From a bacterium (GTDB lineage: Bacteria > Bacteroidota > Ignavibacteria > Ignavibacteriales > Ignavibacteriaceae), in the NCBI GenBank assembly GCA_016716565.1, contig JADJWC010000001.1, forward strand, positions 372,001-436,000: a stretch of 64,000 nucleotides of DNA, written 5' to 3'. The notes below the pieces were generated by a model. It was not told the origin of the DNA and ran no database searches. It was given only the letters and a program-made list of their open reading frames with translations. Shown here one piece after another: positions 18,013 through 26,361 of this stretch (the first letter of the stretch is position 1; each line of letters opens with the position of its first letter). A program made the position numbers and the translations under genes.

Positions 18013-18450
18013 CTATTTCATCAGCAGCATCTTCCTGGTTTCAACAAAACTTTGCCCCGAACTTGTCGAAGAATTTCTTGCTTGAAGTCTGTAGAGATAT
18101 ACTCCGCTTGGCAATCCCGAAGCATCAAAAGTAGCTTCATAAGTTCCAGCTGGTTTTATTTCGTCAACTAATGTTGCGATTTCATTTCCCAAAATATCAG
18201 AAACTTTCAGTGTTACATTACTGATCACAGATAACTGATAACCGATTACCGTATTTGGATTAAACGGGTTCGGATAATTCTGCGTAAGCTCAAATTTAGC
18301 TGGTGAGTAATACGGGTTTTCGTCTACTGGAAGCGGGACATTGGTTAAAGTAATCGATGCATCACCTCTGCCATTCCCACCCAGATATTGAGCCTGGACT
18401 AAACATGGAACTATGAGTAATAATACCAAATAAATTTTAGTTGATCTCAT
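18013..18450 (-). CDS. Short secreted protein that is almost only a T9SS sorting domain
   Basis: 145 residues from the ATG at 18450, chosen because AGAGAAG lies just upstream and a signal peptide follows (ending LVQAQ). The mature part has only about 40 residues (GGNGRGDASITLTN) before the sorting domain (NYPNPFNPNTVIGY to KKMLLMK-like end). Within the domain ARNSSTSSGQSF is encoded by a copy of the dispersed CTTCGACAAGTTCGGGG repeat (18047-18078). It may be a decayed cargo gene that lost its functional domain, or a small surface peptide. Confidence 0.7.
   Translation of the reverse strand: MRSTKIYLVLLLIVPCLVQAQYLGGNGRGDASITLTNVPLPVDENPYYSPAKFELTQNYPNPFNPNTVIGYQLSVISNVTLKVSDILGNEIATLVDEIKPAGTYEATFDASGLPSGVYLYRLQARNSSTSSGQSFVETRKMLLMK
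18047..18078. repeat. Dispersed repeat inserted in frame in a sorting domain
   Basis: On the minus strand the segment reads TTCTTCGACAAGTTCGGGG, related to CTTCGGCAAGCTCAGG near 5808 and the copy near 48700. It encodes SSTSSGQ within a domain whose paralogues lack these residues. Confidence 0.7.
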
Positions 18451-18531
18451 TTCACTTCTCTTTTCATCAGTTAATAAAATTTTATTAATCTTTTTATTGT
18501 TTAAGATGAGCACACCTTATACAAATCACTG

Positions 18532-20031
18532 TTATGGAGCTGTACGTCCGCCGCGACCGCCATCCGAGTTGTAACGATAAGCATCAGTTCCTGCGGCACC
18601 ACTTCTTTCGGAAACTCGTAAATACCATGCATAATAGAACCAATATCCTCCCCGGAAACCAGCACCAAGTGAAGAAGCAGGCGGCCAGTTAACTACATCT
18701 GCGTATCCCGAAGTGCTGAGTTCACCATTTCCATGTTCACCCGTAAACAATCTGCCTGTAGGATTACCCACAGTTACAAAATGTTCAAGCAAATTGCCGC
18801 TCATTTCCATGATACCGTAAATAGTTGAACCCGCCGTTACCCGATCAAGGTTACTTGCGTTGCCAGCAAAAATACCTGTGCGCAGCGGCCCATTGATGTT
18901 TCCACTAGTAGGTGTAGTTAAACTATACGCAGCATTTCCTTGTGTTGTGCTATAGTTAGTCGAGATATTTTCGTTGTATGCGCCGCTATTAATTAGAGTG
19001 TATGGATTAGTTGTTATTCCTGTTGTACCCCATGCATATTCGTTGGGTACAGGCGTCAAAGTTCCCCGGCAGGATTTCTCAAATTCCAATTCTGTGAGCG
19101 GGCGTAATCCACTCCAATCAAGATATGCGACCAGATCAGACCAATTTATGTAGCTGCAAGCAACAAAAGGATTCGTGGTGCTGTAAACTCCACTTGATAC
19201 CGAAATACCATACCTGTTTGATGAACCAAAATTTTGAAAATGTTGGGAAGCCTGAGGCGACGTAAGACTATTTAAAAAATCTACATATCCTTGTTGGCTT
19301 ATTTCATACTTCATACAATAGAATGCACGATAACCTTTTGGAAAATCTGCCGGAATAGGTCCAAGTCTGTCACCCCCGTAAGTTGAATTTGAATAGTAGA
19401 GGTTATCGTTTGCAGTTCCTATAATTATTTCAGCTTCGCTGGTTATTAAGTATGGATCATTTGTAACAGGGTATTTGTAAAACGCACTGGTTTCATTACC
19501 GCCGCTGCCGATATAAAAATTTCCCTCAGGTACATAAACCATCTCAATGGCATGCACTCTAATATCAACAATATCATTTTCAGTTAATCCGTTTGCGCCG
19601 TAATTCCAGCGCAGTTGCAAATCTGTAGCTGAAAATAAACCTGCGCCGTCTGCATTACGATAGATAAATGCTCCAAGTCCCGGGTTAGTATTTTGGTTAA
19701 ATGCTGAATCAGGTTTGAGCAAGCCAGTAGATATCGTACATCCCCCTGGATTGACGTGCCCAACATTATTGAGCCAAGTTTGTTTCCAGGCACCAGTTAC
19801 TATCCGGTATTTTATAAAAACCCATGCAGCATCCCAATTATTTGGCGATGCCGATGTTCTCCATGAGTTTTCCCAGCTGATATCAAACTTTACCATGATA
19901 TAATGTTCTGATGTATTCTGATCGACAAGGCTAACGTTGGTCACAGTTATATTGTTGGCAAATGAAGTCAAGCCGGAAAACAAAAACGTGCAGAACAGAC
20001 ATAACACTTTAATATTGTATTTTATATTCAT
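18532..20031 (-). CDS. Secreted FGE/SUMF1-domain protein
   Basis: 499 residues from ATG 20031, preferred over 20073 because the signal peptide (about 1-26, ending LTSFAN) begins there and GAAAGGGG lies 12-13 bases upstream. A beta-rich N-terminal domain of about 150 residues (ITVTNVSLVDQN, AAWVFIKYRI) is followed by a formylglycine-generating-enzyme-like fold (MVYVPEGNFYIGSG, RAFYCMKYEISQQGYVDFLN, SYINWSDLVAYLDWSG, RPLTELEFEKSCRG, NLLEH, GFRGGYW). Such domains are commonly non-enzymatic in secreted proteins. No sorting domain is visible, so it may stay periplasmic or be a lipid-independent exported protein. Confidence 0.85.
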   Translation of the reverse strand: MNIKYNIKVLCLFCTFLFSGLTSFANNITVTNVSLVDQNTSEHYIMVKFDISWENSWRTSASPNNWDAAWVFIKYRIVTGAWKQTWLNNVGHVNPGGCTISTGLLKPDSAFNQNTNPGLGAFIYRNADGAGLFSATDLQLRWNYGANGLTENDIVDIRVHAIEMVYVPEGNFYIGSGGNETSAFYKYPVTNDPYLITSEAEIIIGTANDNLYYSNSTYGGDRLGPIPADFPKGYRAFYCMKYEISQQGYVDFLNSLTSPQASQHFQNFGSSNRYGISVSSGVYSTTNPFVACSYINWSDLVAYLDWSGLRPLTELEFEKSCRGTLTPVPNEYAWGTTGITTNPYTLINSGAYNENISTNYSTTQGNAAYSLTTPTSGNINGPLRTGIFAGNASNLDRVTAGSTIYGIMEMSGNLLEHFVTVGNPTGRLFTGEHGNGELSTSGYADVVNWPPASSLGAGFRGGYWFYYAWYLRVSERSGAAGTDAYRYNSDGGRGGRTAP

Positions 20032-20127
20032 ATTAATATTTGTGCCCCTTTCAATTTGTTTTTTATTTATCAATTTATTCTATGCTGATTTTGCATAATG
20101 AATTAATTAATAATTTGAGAATCTTCT

Positions 20128-21054
20128 CTATTTGAACTTTTCCTTGAAATATTTATTCGGCTTAACATAGAGCGTCTTATTTTCGTAATTAAAAATCAGG
20201 TTAAATCTTCTTAATGCATCGTTGCCAATAATTGCATCAGCACCTTTTTGCTTTGAGCGAATTTCAGCCGGAGCTACCATTGCAGTGACTTCATCCAATT
20301 CATATGAACCGATAATTAATTTTGATATACTTCCTTTTTCACCATAAATGTCACCGCTTAAACCGCGACCCAGATGAACAGGTTCTAAATTATCCGGCAG
20401 AGTGAATTTCATTTCCTGTCTTTTGAGCAATAAAATTGCATCGCCAGCTGCACAGTCAATATAGGTCGAAAGTTTAATTGGGTCTTCACCTTTTACAGAT
20501 ATTGAAATATCTATCCATGGGATAGTATTGTTTTTGAAATACAGAGGGATTCTTTCCCAGCTGTTATCCGGGTTTATTTTTTTTGAATCATGAAGAATCA
20601 TTATGTTTTTATCAAAATCAAGCTCTGTTGCATAGTGACCTAATATTGAATAACCAATTATGCCATCAGTTGGGAATCCTTTGTAAATATCATTTTGCAG
20701 AACGATAACTTTTTGATTTTTGAATTCAAGATCACCAACGAAAAAACTTGCGGAATCATCCATTAATGCTGTTGATGGTTCGCCACCGCCAGCACCGGGC
20801 ATTTTGACTTCTATCATCTTCCTCAATTTAATTGAATCCCTAAGATCAGGATTATAAATCATCAGACCGTCGAACGACATTCCAGAGTCAAATAGTATAT
20901 TTAACGGACCGATGCCCTCAATGGTTACCGGAAGTATTGTTTTATTTCGTTCAAGCTTTATCGGAATTGTTTGTGATAAGATATCTGCACAAGAAAGGAA
21001 AAGTAAAATTATTATAAAGTAACAGACCGCTTTTTTAAGAGATAGTGTTTTCAA
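20128..21054 (-). CDS. Retropepsin-like aspartyl protease, exported
   Basis: 308 residues with an N-terminal hydrophobic signal (about 9-28; LFLSCAD could be a lipoprotein site with Cys22). Two pepsin-like halves: ILFDSGMS with Asp56 and a following GIIGYSILG, then YIDCAAG with Asp200 and AIIGNDALRRF. The second active-site motif is DCA rather than DSG/DTG, so activity may be altered. It belongs with bacterial aspartyl_protease domain proteins of unknown substrate. Confidence 0.8.
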   Translation of the reverse strand: MKTLSLKKAVCYFIIILLFLSCADILSQTIPIKLERNKTILPVTIEGIGPLNILFDSGMSFDGLMIYNPDLRDSIKLRKMIEVKMPGAGGGEPSTALMDDSASFFVGDLEFKNQKVIVLQNDIYKGFPTDGIIGYSILGHYATELDFDKNIMILHDSKKINPDNSWERIPLYFKNNTIPWIDISISVKGEDPIKLSTYIDCAAGDAILLLKRQEMKFTLPDNLEPVHLGRGLSGDIYGEKGSISKLIIGSYELDEVTAMVAPAEIRSKQKGADAIIGNDALRRFNLIFNYENKTLYVKPNKYFKEKFK

Positions 21055-21250
21055 TTTATTTCCACCTCAAATTATTTTATTAAAAGCATTTTTTGGTTTC
21101 CAGATAGTTCTTAGTTTTTAATTGATAGAAATATATTTCGCTCATTAATCCTTCGGCACCCACCTCGATTTGTAATAAAGACAAATCGGTTATTAGAAAT
21201 AAAAGCGAAGAAGACCGCCAGTTTCTTCTTGTCATCTTTAATAAAAATGG

Positions 21251-21457
21251 TCATTTTCTGGTCAGCAATTCTTTGATGCCATCTACTTCTTTTTTAATTG
21301 TTTTTGTGTATGCGATAAGATAGGCTATCTGAGTCATAACGATGAAAATGTAGCCGGCGATAATTACAATTTTATTATTGGTCGCGATCCCGACAATAAA
21401 AGCAGCAACTGTACAAACTGCATAAAGGGTTAAGCCCACGTAATCTTTCGCTTCCAT
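21251..21457 (-). CDS. Small two-helix membrane protein
   Basis: 68 residues with two hydrophobic helices (about 9-25 and 29-49) and a charged tail KKEVDGIKELLTRK. A strong GGAGGAG four bases before the ATG shows it is translated. No family recognised. Confidence 0.7.
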   Translation of the reverse strand: MEAKDYVGLTLYAVCTVAAFIVGIATNNKIVIIAGYIFIVMTQIAYLIAYTKTIKKEVDGIKELLTRK

Positions 21458-21839
21458 TTCACTCCTCCTGAGATTTATGTTTTTTTAATTCATATAAAAA
21501 TATAATGTGATTTAGCGCAAGCACTTCTTTAATATTTTGCACGGTAGAAATATTATATGGCAGGCAGGATTCTGAACAACAATTAGTGTTTGGCAATTAA
21601 AAATTTGGAATCGGGTATCCGGTATCCCTGGCTTCGTCTTTCAGACAATGCTGAGCCGGGCAGCATCCAGAATCTGAGATTGCTTTTCTGTAAGTAGCAG
21701 TATGCTCGCAATCACAAATCTCAACTCTTCCCGATTGAACGAACCTTTCTGCGGTTCTACCCCATCGATAAGAACGATTTGGCCCATAATACAAGATACT
21801 TTTGCCTTGTAATTTTTAATTAAAAAAAGGAGACACACA
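21458..21839. repeat. Spacer with dispersed-repeat fragments
   Basis: It includes GGAATCGGGTATCCGGTATCC (21605-21628) and AGATTGCTTT..CTCGCAATCAC (21676-21718), which match repeat families elsewhere. Two overlapping minus-strand frames across it (21597-21874) are repeat-derived. The last 50 bases hold the ribosome site (AGGAG) of the next gene. Confidence 0.5.
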
Positions 21840-22415
21840 ATGTTTAGAAATTTTGTATTTGCGGTATTTGTCACATTTATCTCTGTTCAATTATCAGCAC
21901 AGGATATTTCCTTCACACCGCAAGGAAATAATAGCTTTAACCATTTTTACGCTGATCTGATTGCTAAAACAGCTACCTTAAATGGCGGCTGGGGGCTTTT
22001 CGGCGGAATGAGAGCCGGATATAATATTAATAATAGTGTAAGCATCGGGTTAGTCGGCCATGGATTAATTCCAGACAAATTAGGCGGTTCATACATCAAT
22101 CAGGAAGGCCAAGATGAACTTCACTTTGGTTATGGCGGTGCAGAAGTAATGTACAAATATGATTTATCGGACAGGTTTTTTTTAACAGGAATGATGATGA
22201 TCGGTGCGGGACGAACTGATTATGAAAATCTTGGCGGTCACGATTATTTCTTTATGATGGAACCGGGTGCTTCGATTAATTATCGTATCATAGATTGGTT
22301 CGGGCTTGGTTTGTCCGGTGGATACCGTATTGCTGCAGGTGTTAAATACGCCGACTTATCGGATGCAAGTTTCAGTGGATGGTCGTCGAGTCTTGATTTT
22401 AAGTTTGGGTTTTAA
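21840..22415 (+). CDS. Outer-membrane beta-barrel protein
   Basis: 191 residues: signal peptide (about 1-20, ending LSAQ) then alternating beta strands rich in Gly and aromatics (GLFGGMRAGYNI, VSIGLVGHGLI, FGYGGAEVMYKY, FFLTGMMMIGAG, PGASINYRI, GLGLSGGYRI) ending in the Phe required for barrel assembly (LDFKFGF). About eight strands fit an OmpA/OmpW-size barrel. AGGAG lies 11 bases upstream. No specific ligand can be read. Confidence 0.8.
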   Translation: MFRNFVFAVFVTFISVQLSAQDISFTPQGNNSFNHFYADLIAKTATLNGGWGLFGGMRAGYNINNSVSIGLVGHGLIPDKLGGSYINQEGQDELHFGYGGAEVMYKYDLSDRFFLTGMMMIGAGRTDYENLGGHDYFFMMEPGASINYRIIDWFGLGLSGGYRIAAGVKYADLSDASFSGWSSSLDFKFGF

Positions 22416-22463
22416 GTAATTGTAGAGAATCATTCTCACGTTAATGTGATCATTAAAGATATA

Positions 22464-22519
22464 GAGACGTCCTTGTGGGACATTTCAAAAGAATATGAGA
22501 CGGGTCACCGACCCGTCTC
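22464..22519. repeat. REP doublet between convergent genes
   Basis: A decayed type 1 palindrome (22464-22486, GAGACGTCC..GGGAC), a 10-base spacer, and a perfect type 2 palindrome (22497-22519). Same layout as the doublet inside the RAYT gene. It lies between the ends of two converging genes, a common place for REPs. Confidence 0.85.
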
Positions 22520-22550
22520 TACACTAGCTAAGGATAAAGAAGAAAAAATC

Positions 22551-23708
22551 TCATGCAACCTTTTCTTTACGGGCATTGCTTCTGTATTGTGCGGGGGTGA
22601 TCCCCGTTGCTTTTTTAAATGCAGAGTAGAAAGCTGTTTTTGAACTAAAGCCGGCTTCAAAACCGAGAGCAAGTATGCTGAATTTATTCTCCACATCTTT
22701 CTCAATTAACCCTTTCACTTCTTCAACACGATAACCATTTACAAAGTCATAAAAATTTTTGTTGAGTTTTGTATTAATGATTTCCGAGAGATTATGAGTC
22801 GAAATTTTTAGCATCGAAGCAAGCTCGGAAAGATTCAAATCATTTTTTAGATAGGGCTTTTCGGTTTGCATTATATTCTGAAGTTTTTCAATAGCCTCCA
22901 AAGCAAATTCGTTTGTTAATCCTGATTTTTTATAAGATGTACTTTTTTCTGTGACTTCACTTGATGCCTTTGCATCTGTTTCTATCAAAACAACTTCGGG
23001 CTGGCGGAGACTCCTGTAACCAATAAGGAACACAAACACAGACATACCGATGTAAATCAAAACATTAGCTTTAATATCCTCTCCATAAACAATGTCTGTC
23101 GCATAAGTTAAAAGAACAATGAACCAGATTGCTGCTGAGCCGATCACAAAATACATAAGCCAGCGCAGATTAATTTTATCAATGTTCGAAAAAGATTCTT
23201 TAATTCTGCTGTTGTATTTGATTGCTTCTCTTACAGTGAGATAAGTATAAATGACACCCGAAACAGGAATTAATTGTCCAGCCAAAGCAAAATGCCAGGG
23301 AACTTCAGCGCCGGGCATAAGAAGATTTTCATAGAATGATTGGGACTTGAAATAAAAAAAGATCAAGCCGTAAATATGTACAAGAACAAATGGAATATAG
23401 TTGAGTAAATAAACCGGCTTAAAAACTTTCTCATTCTTTGTTAGTAATAAAACATAAATAAAAATGTTTGGCCCGTAGAGATAAGGGAAAGTGCTGTTCA
23501 CAGCCATCAGCTGTGGTGCCTTTAAAATATCGCCCGTGATAAACAATGCACCCGCAACCAGGTCTATTGCAAACAGGAACATTGTAATTGAAAGAACTTT
23601 GTTTGCGAGCCGGTTCTCTTTTTTACGAAACAGTACAATAGAAAGCTGCACAGCTTGCGCAGCACCAATAATAAAGATGTAAGTAATTATTTGTTTTAGT
23701 TGAAGCAT
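22551..23708 (-). CDS. Membrane-bound AraC-family regulator
   Basis: 385 residues. The first about 240 form six or seven hydrophobic segments (LVAGALFITGDIL, PNIFIYVLLLT, IPFVLVHIYGLIFFYF, WLMYFVIGSAAIWFIVLL, VLIYIGMSVFVFLIGY). The last about 100 are an AraC helix-turn-helix (LNLSELASMLKISTHNLSEIIN, FSILALGFEAGFSSKTAFYSAFKKATGITP). This sensor-regulator layout is common in Bacteroidota, signalling from membrane to DNA in one polypeptide. The target is unknown. Confidence 0.88.
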   Translation of the reverse strand: MLQLKQIITYIFIIGAAQAVQLSIVLFRKKENRLANKVLSITMFLFAIDLVAGALFITGDILKAPQLMAVNSTFPYLYGPNIFIYVLLLTKNEKVFKPVYLLNYIPFVLVHIYGLIFFYFKSQSFYENLLMPGAEVPWHFALAGQLIPVSGVIYTYLTVREAIKYNSRIKESFSNIDKINLRWLMYFVIGSAAIWFIVLLTYATDIVYGEDIKANVLIYIGMSVFVFLIGYRSLRQPEVVLIETDAKASSEVTEKSTSYKKSGLTNEFALEAIEKLQNIMQTEKPYLKNDLNLSELASMLKISTHNLSEIINTKLNKNFYDFVNGYRVEEVKGLIEKDVENKFSILALGFEAGFSSKTAFYSAFKKATGITPAQYRSNARKEKVA

Positions 23709-23886
23709 TTTGAATTACTCAGACAAACTTAGCTATGTGATTTCTCTTACTCAAGCGAGTGGATTTGAAATGGTTGGTAATAATTTCGAGATTCGAAATT
23801 GAATATTCAATCTTAATCTGATTGATGATTAACGATTTTAGATTTACTAAGTCAAAATCCGGTATCTGGAATCCTGTATCCAGCAT
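23709..23886. repeat. Spacer with text-like repeats
   Basis: ATTCGAAATTGAATATTCAATC and CGGTATCTGGAATCCTGTATCC are degenerate members of families also found at 11340-11470. No gene. Confidence 0.45.
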
Positions 23887-25599
23887 CTAGTAACCTGCAG
23901 CAAGTCCGCCACCGCGAGGATCAGAAGCACCGTATATGATTTCGTTTTCATGATCAATCATTATTCCCTCGGCGATTCCGATTAATCTTGTTTCGTAACT
24001 ATCATCCCAGAAGTGATAGCCCATATCCGTCAGTTTTTTTCGTACATCGGGACTTAAAGTGTCTTTCTCATAGAATATTGAATCGGGCATCCATTGATGA
24101 TGTATTCTCGGTGCTTCGATTGCTTCGCGGATGTTCATACTGAAATCAATGCAGTTTAAAACTACTTGCAGAACAGTTGTTATAATCTGCGAGCCTCCCG
24201 GCGAACCGATGACAATGTAAGGCTCATCATTTTTGAGAATAATCGTTGGTGTCATCGAGCTGAGCATTCTCTTTTCTGGTTGAATAGAGTTTGCTTCTGT
24301 TCCAAGTAATCCGAACTGATTCATTACACCGGGCTTTCCGCTGAAATCATCCATTTCATTATTAAGCAGAAAGCCGGCACCTTCAACAACAATCCCCGAG
24401 CCGAAAGAAGAATTAATGGTTGTGGTTGTGCTCACCGCATTTCCATACGAGTCATAAACTGAGTAGTGGGTTGTTTCTGTACTTTCGTAAACCTGTTCAG
24501 CATCCAGACTTTTTATTTCTGAAGAAGGGACAGCTTTGTTTTTTTCTTTTTCGATTCTATCAAAAATTGTTTTTGCATATTCTTTTGAAACAAGCTGGTC
24601 AGTTGGAACGGGATAAAAGTCTGCATCTCCGAGATGGTTGGTCCGATCAGCATAGGCATACTTCATAGCTTCAACGATGTGATGAATGTAATGAGCGCTT
24701 CCCCAATTTTCTTCCGATAAATTATAATTTTCTAAAATGTTTAGCATCTGCACAAGCGCAATTCCACCGGAGCTTGGCGGTGGCATTGAAACAATTTCAT
24801 ATCCGCGGTAATTTCCAAGTATCGGTTCTCTTTCAATTGGCTGATATTTTTCAAGATCTTCAAGAGTAATATATCCGCCGAGCGATCTTACCTGATTAAC
24901 AAGAAGTTCAGCCACTTTGCCTTTGTAAAATCCTTCTCTGCCTTTTTCTTTTATCTGTTCAAGTGTTTTAGCAAGATCAAGTTGGATAAATAATTCTCCC
25001 GTTGAGTATGGCACTCCATCTTTTGTAAATATTTTCATTGATGATGGATACTGTGAGAACAATGGTATTGTATTGCTGAAATAAATAGAGTCTCTTTTTT
25101 CAAGTCGGAATCCATTCTTTGCAAGTTCAATTGCAGGCTGGATTACGTCTGCTAACGTCATCGTTCCATATATCTCTAATACATAAATTAATCCCGCGAC
25201 GCTTCCCGGAACACCAGCTGATGTCGCACCGTACATACTAAGTTCAGAAACAAATTCTCCGCTTTCATTTAAGTACATCTCTCTGTGAGCAGAGAGCGGA
25301 GCTTTTTCACGATAGTCGATAGTTATATTGTTTCCATCAGCAAGATGAATAACCATAAAACCGCCGCCGCCAAGATTTCCGGCTGAAGGATATGTAACAG
25401 CAAGTGCAAATCCAATAGCAACAGCCGCATCAATTGCATTACCGCCTTTCTTCAGAATTTCAACACCGACTTTTGAAGCATACGAACTTGTTGTAACCAC
25501 CATTCCATTTTCAGCAGATATCGGTTGTGGTTTTTCGGAACAAGCTGTTAGCAGGAACAAATAAATTAACGGGAGAAGAACAATAAATAGTTTTTTCAC
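23887..25599 (-). CDS. ggt: Gamma-glutamyltransferase (lipoprotein)
   Basis: 570 residues starting at GTG 25599. A lipoprotein signal ends LFLLTAC (Cys20). The Ntn-hydrolase precursor has the glutamate-binding YREKAP (Arg97), VPGSVAGL, PPPSSGGIAL and the autoprocessing site TTHYSV with Thr377 as nucleophile of the small subunit, followed by TTTTINSSFGSG and GSPGGSQIITTV. The enzyme cleaves glutathione and other gamma-glutamyl compounds in the periplasm and helps recover cysteine and glutamate. All key motifs are present. No cotranscribed partner is evident. Confidence 0.95.
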   Translation of the reverse strand: MKKLFIVLLPLIYLFLLTACSEKPQPISAENGMVVTTSSYASKVGVEILKKGGNAIDAAVAIGFALAVTYPSAGNLGGGGFMVIHLADGNNITIDYREKAPLSAHREMYLNESGEFVSELSMYGATSAGVPGSVAGLIYVLEIYGTMTLADVIQPAIELAKNGFRLEKRDSIYFSNTIPLFSQYPSSMKIFTKDGVPYSTGELFIQLDLAKTLEQIKEKGREGFYKGKVAELLVNQVRSLGGYITLEDLEKYQPIEREPILGNYRGYEIVSMPPPSSGGIALVQMLNILENYNLSEENWGSAHYIHHIVEAMKYAYADRTNHLGDADFYPVPTDQLVSKEYAKTIFDRIEKEKNKAVPSSEIKSLDAEQVYESTETTHYSVYDSYGNAVSTTTTINSSFGSGIVVEGAGFLLNNEMDDFSGKPGVMNQFGLLGTEANSIQPEKRMLSSMTPTIILKNDEPYIVIGSPGGSQIITTVLQVVLNCIDFSMNIREAIEAPRIHHQWMPDSIFYEKDTLSPDVRKKLTDMGYHFWDDSYETRLIGIAEGIMIDHENEIIYGASDPRGGGLAAGY

Positions 25600-25677
25600 A
25601 TTTGTCAGGTTAATTATCAGAGCTATTCTTTATAATAATTCAAACTTAGTTACGGACAAAATCATTTTAAAATTAAA

Positions 25678-25707
25678 AAGTGCTGCGGAAATTAATTCGC
25701 AGCACTT
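25678..25707 (-). terminator. Intrinsic terminator after the small secreted gene
   Basis: AAGTGCTGCG and CGCAGCACTT form a 10-base-pair stem. On the minus strand it is followed by a T-rich stretch (CTTTTTAATTTT), so it ends transcription of the 25730-26161 gene. Confidence 0.75.
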
Positions 25708-25729
25708 GGGCAATTAATTTATAGCAGGA

Positions 25730-26161
25730 CTATTTTCTTGTATCTGATACAACTCTGTAAATTTCGTCAGAATGCTGTCCGACGTATTTATTCCACAGTG
25801 CATTATCTGCATCCAGTTGTTCTTTTGAAAAAGCTTTTTCGAAAATTGAATCAAGATCATTAAAGAATGAGAAGAGATTTTCCTCCGATTCAAACTCTGC
25901 TATTAGTACGAGATCACGGCTGTCTGCACCCCAGTAATGTCTTAGCACGTAGGAACGAAGTACGCGTGAATCTGAATTAATGACACCAGCCTGTCGCTTT
26001 AAAGTTTCGCTGAAAGCTTCAGCATCATCACCCATCACGCCGTGCATTTTGAAAGTCTGCACGTGAACAACATGGAAATCATTTCCATCCTGTGCAAAAG
26101 AAGATGTAGTAAAAAAGAATAGAATAGTGAAAAGAAAAGCCGCCAAAGATAGCTTAGACAT
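25730..26161 (-). CDS. Secreted protein of unknown function
   Basis: 143 residues with a signal peptide (about 1-23, ending SSFAQ). The mature part HVVHVQTFKMHG..SRVLRSYVLRHYWGADSRDLVLIAEFES looks like a dimeric alpha/beta-barrel (NIPSNAP/EthD-like) fold. Not a family I can name with confidence. It ends at a clear terminator. Confidence 0.75.
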   Translation of the reverse strand: MSKLSLAAFLFTILFFFTTSSFAQDGNDFHVVHVQTFKMHGVMGDDAEAFSETLKRQAGVINSDSRVLRSYVLRHYWGADSRDLVLIAEFESEENLFSFFNDLDSIFEKAFSKEQLDADNALWNKYVGQHSDEIYRVVSDTRK

Positions 26162-26361
26162 TATGCCTCCTGATAGAAGTAATGTGTTATTGAATGTAGT
26201 TAATTAAATGGACACCGAAATAATACAAGAATAATTAACAACCAGCAAATATTTGGCATTATTAAAAATCCGCAGTGAATTCTGTTTGATTTTCCTACCC
26301 TGATGAATCGGTTTTTGCTATCTTCACACCAACATTTCTAAAAATATTAACAGGTTGAGCT

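Noticed and set aside
21597..21874. Two overlapping minus-strand frames
   Set aside because: They cover repeat fragments and the antisense of the beta-barrel start; no ribosome site.
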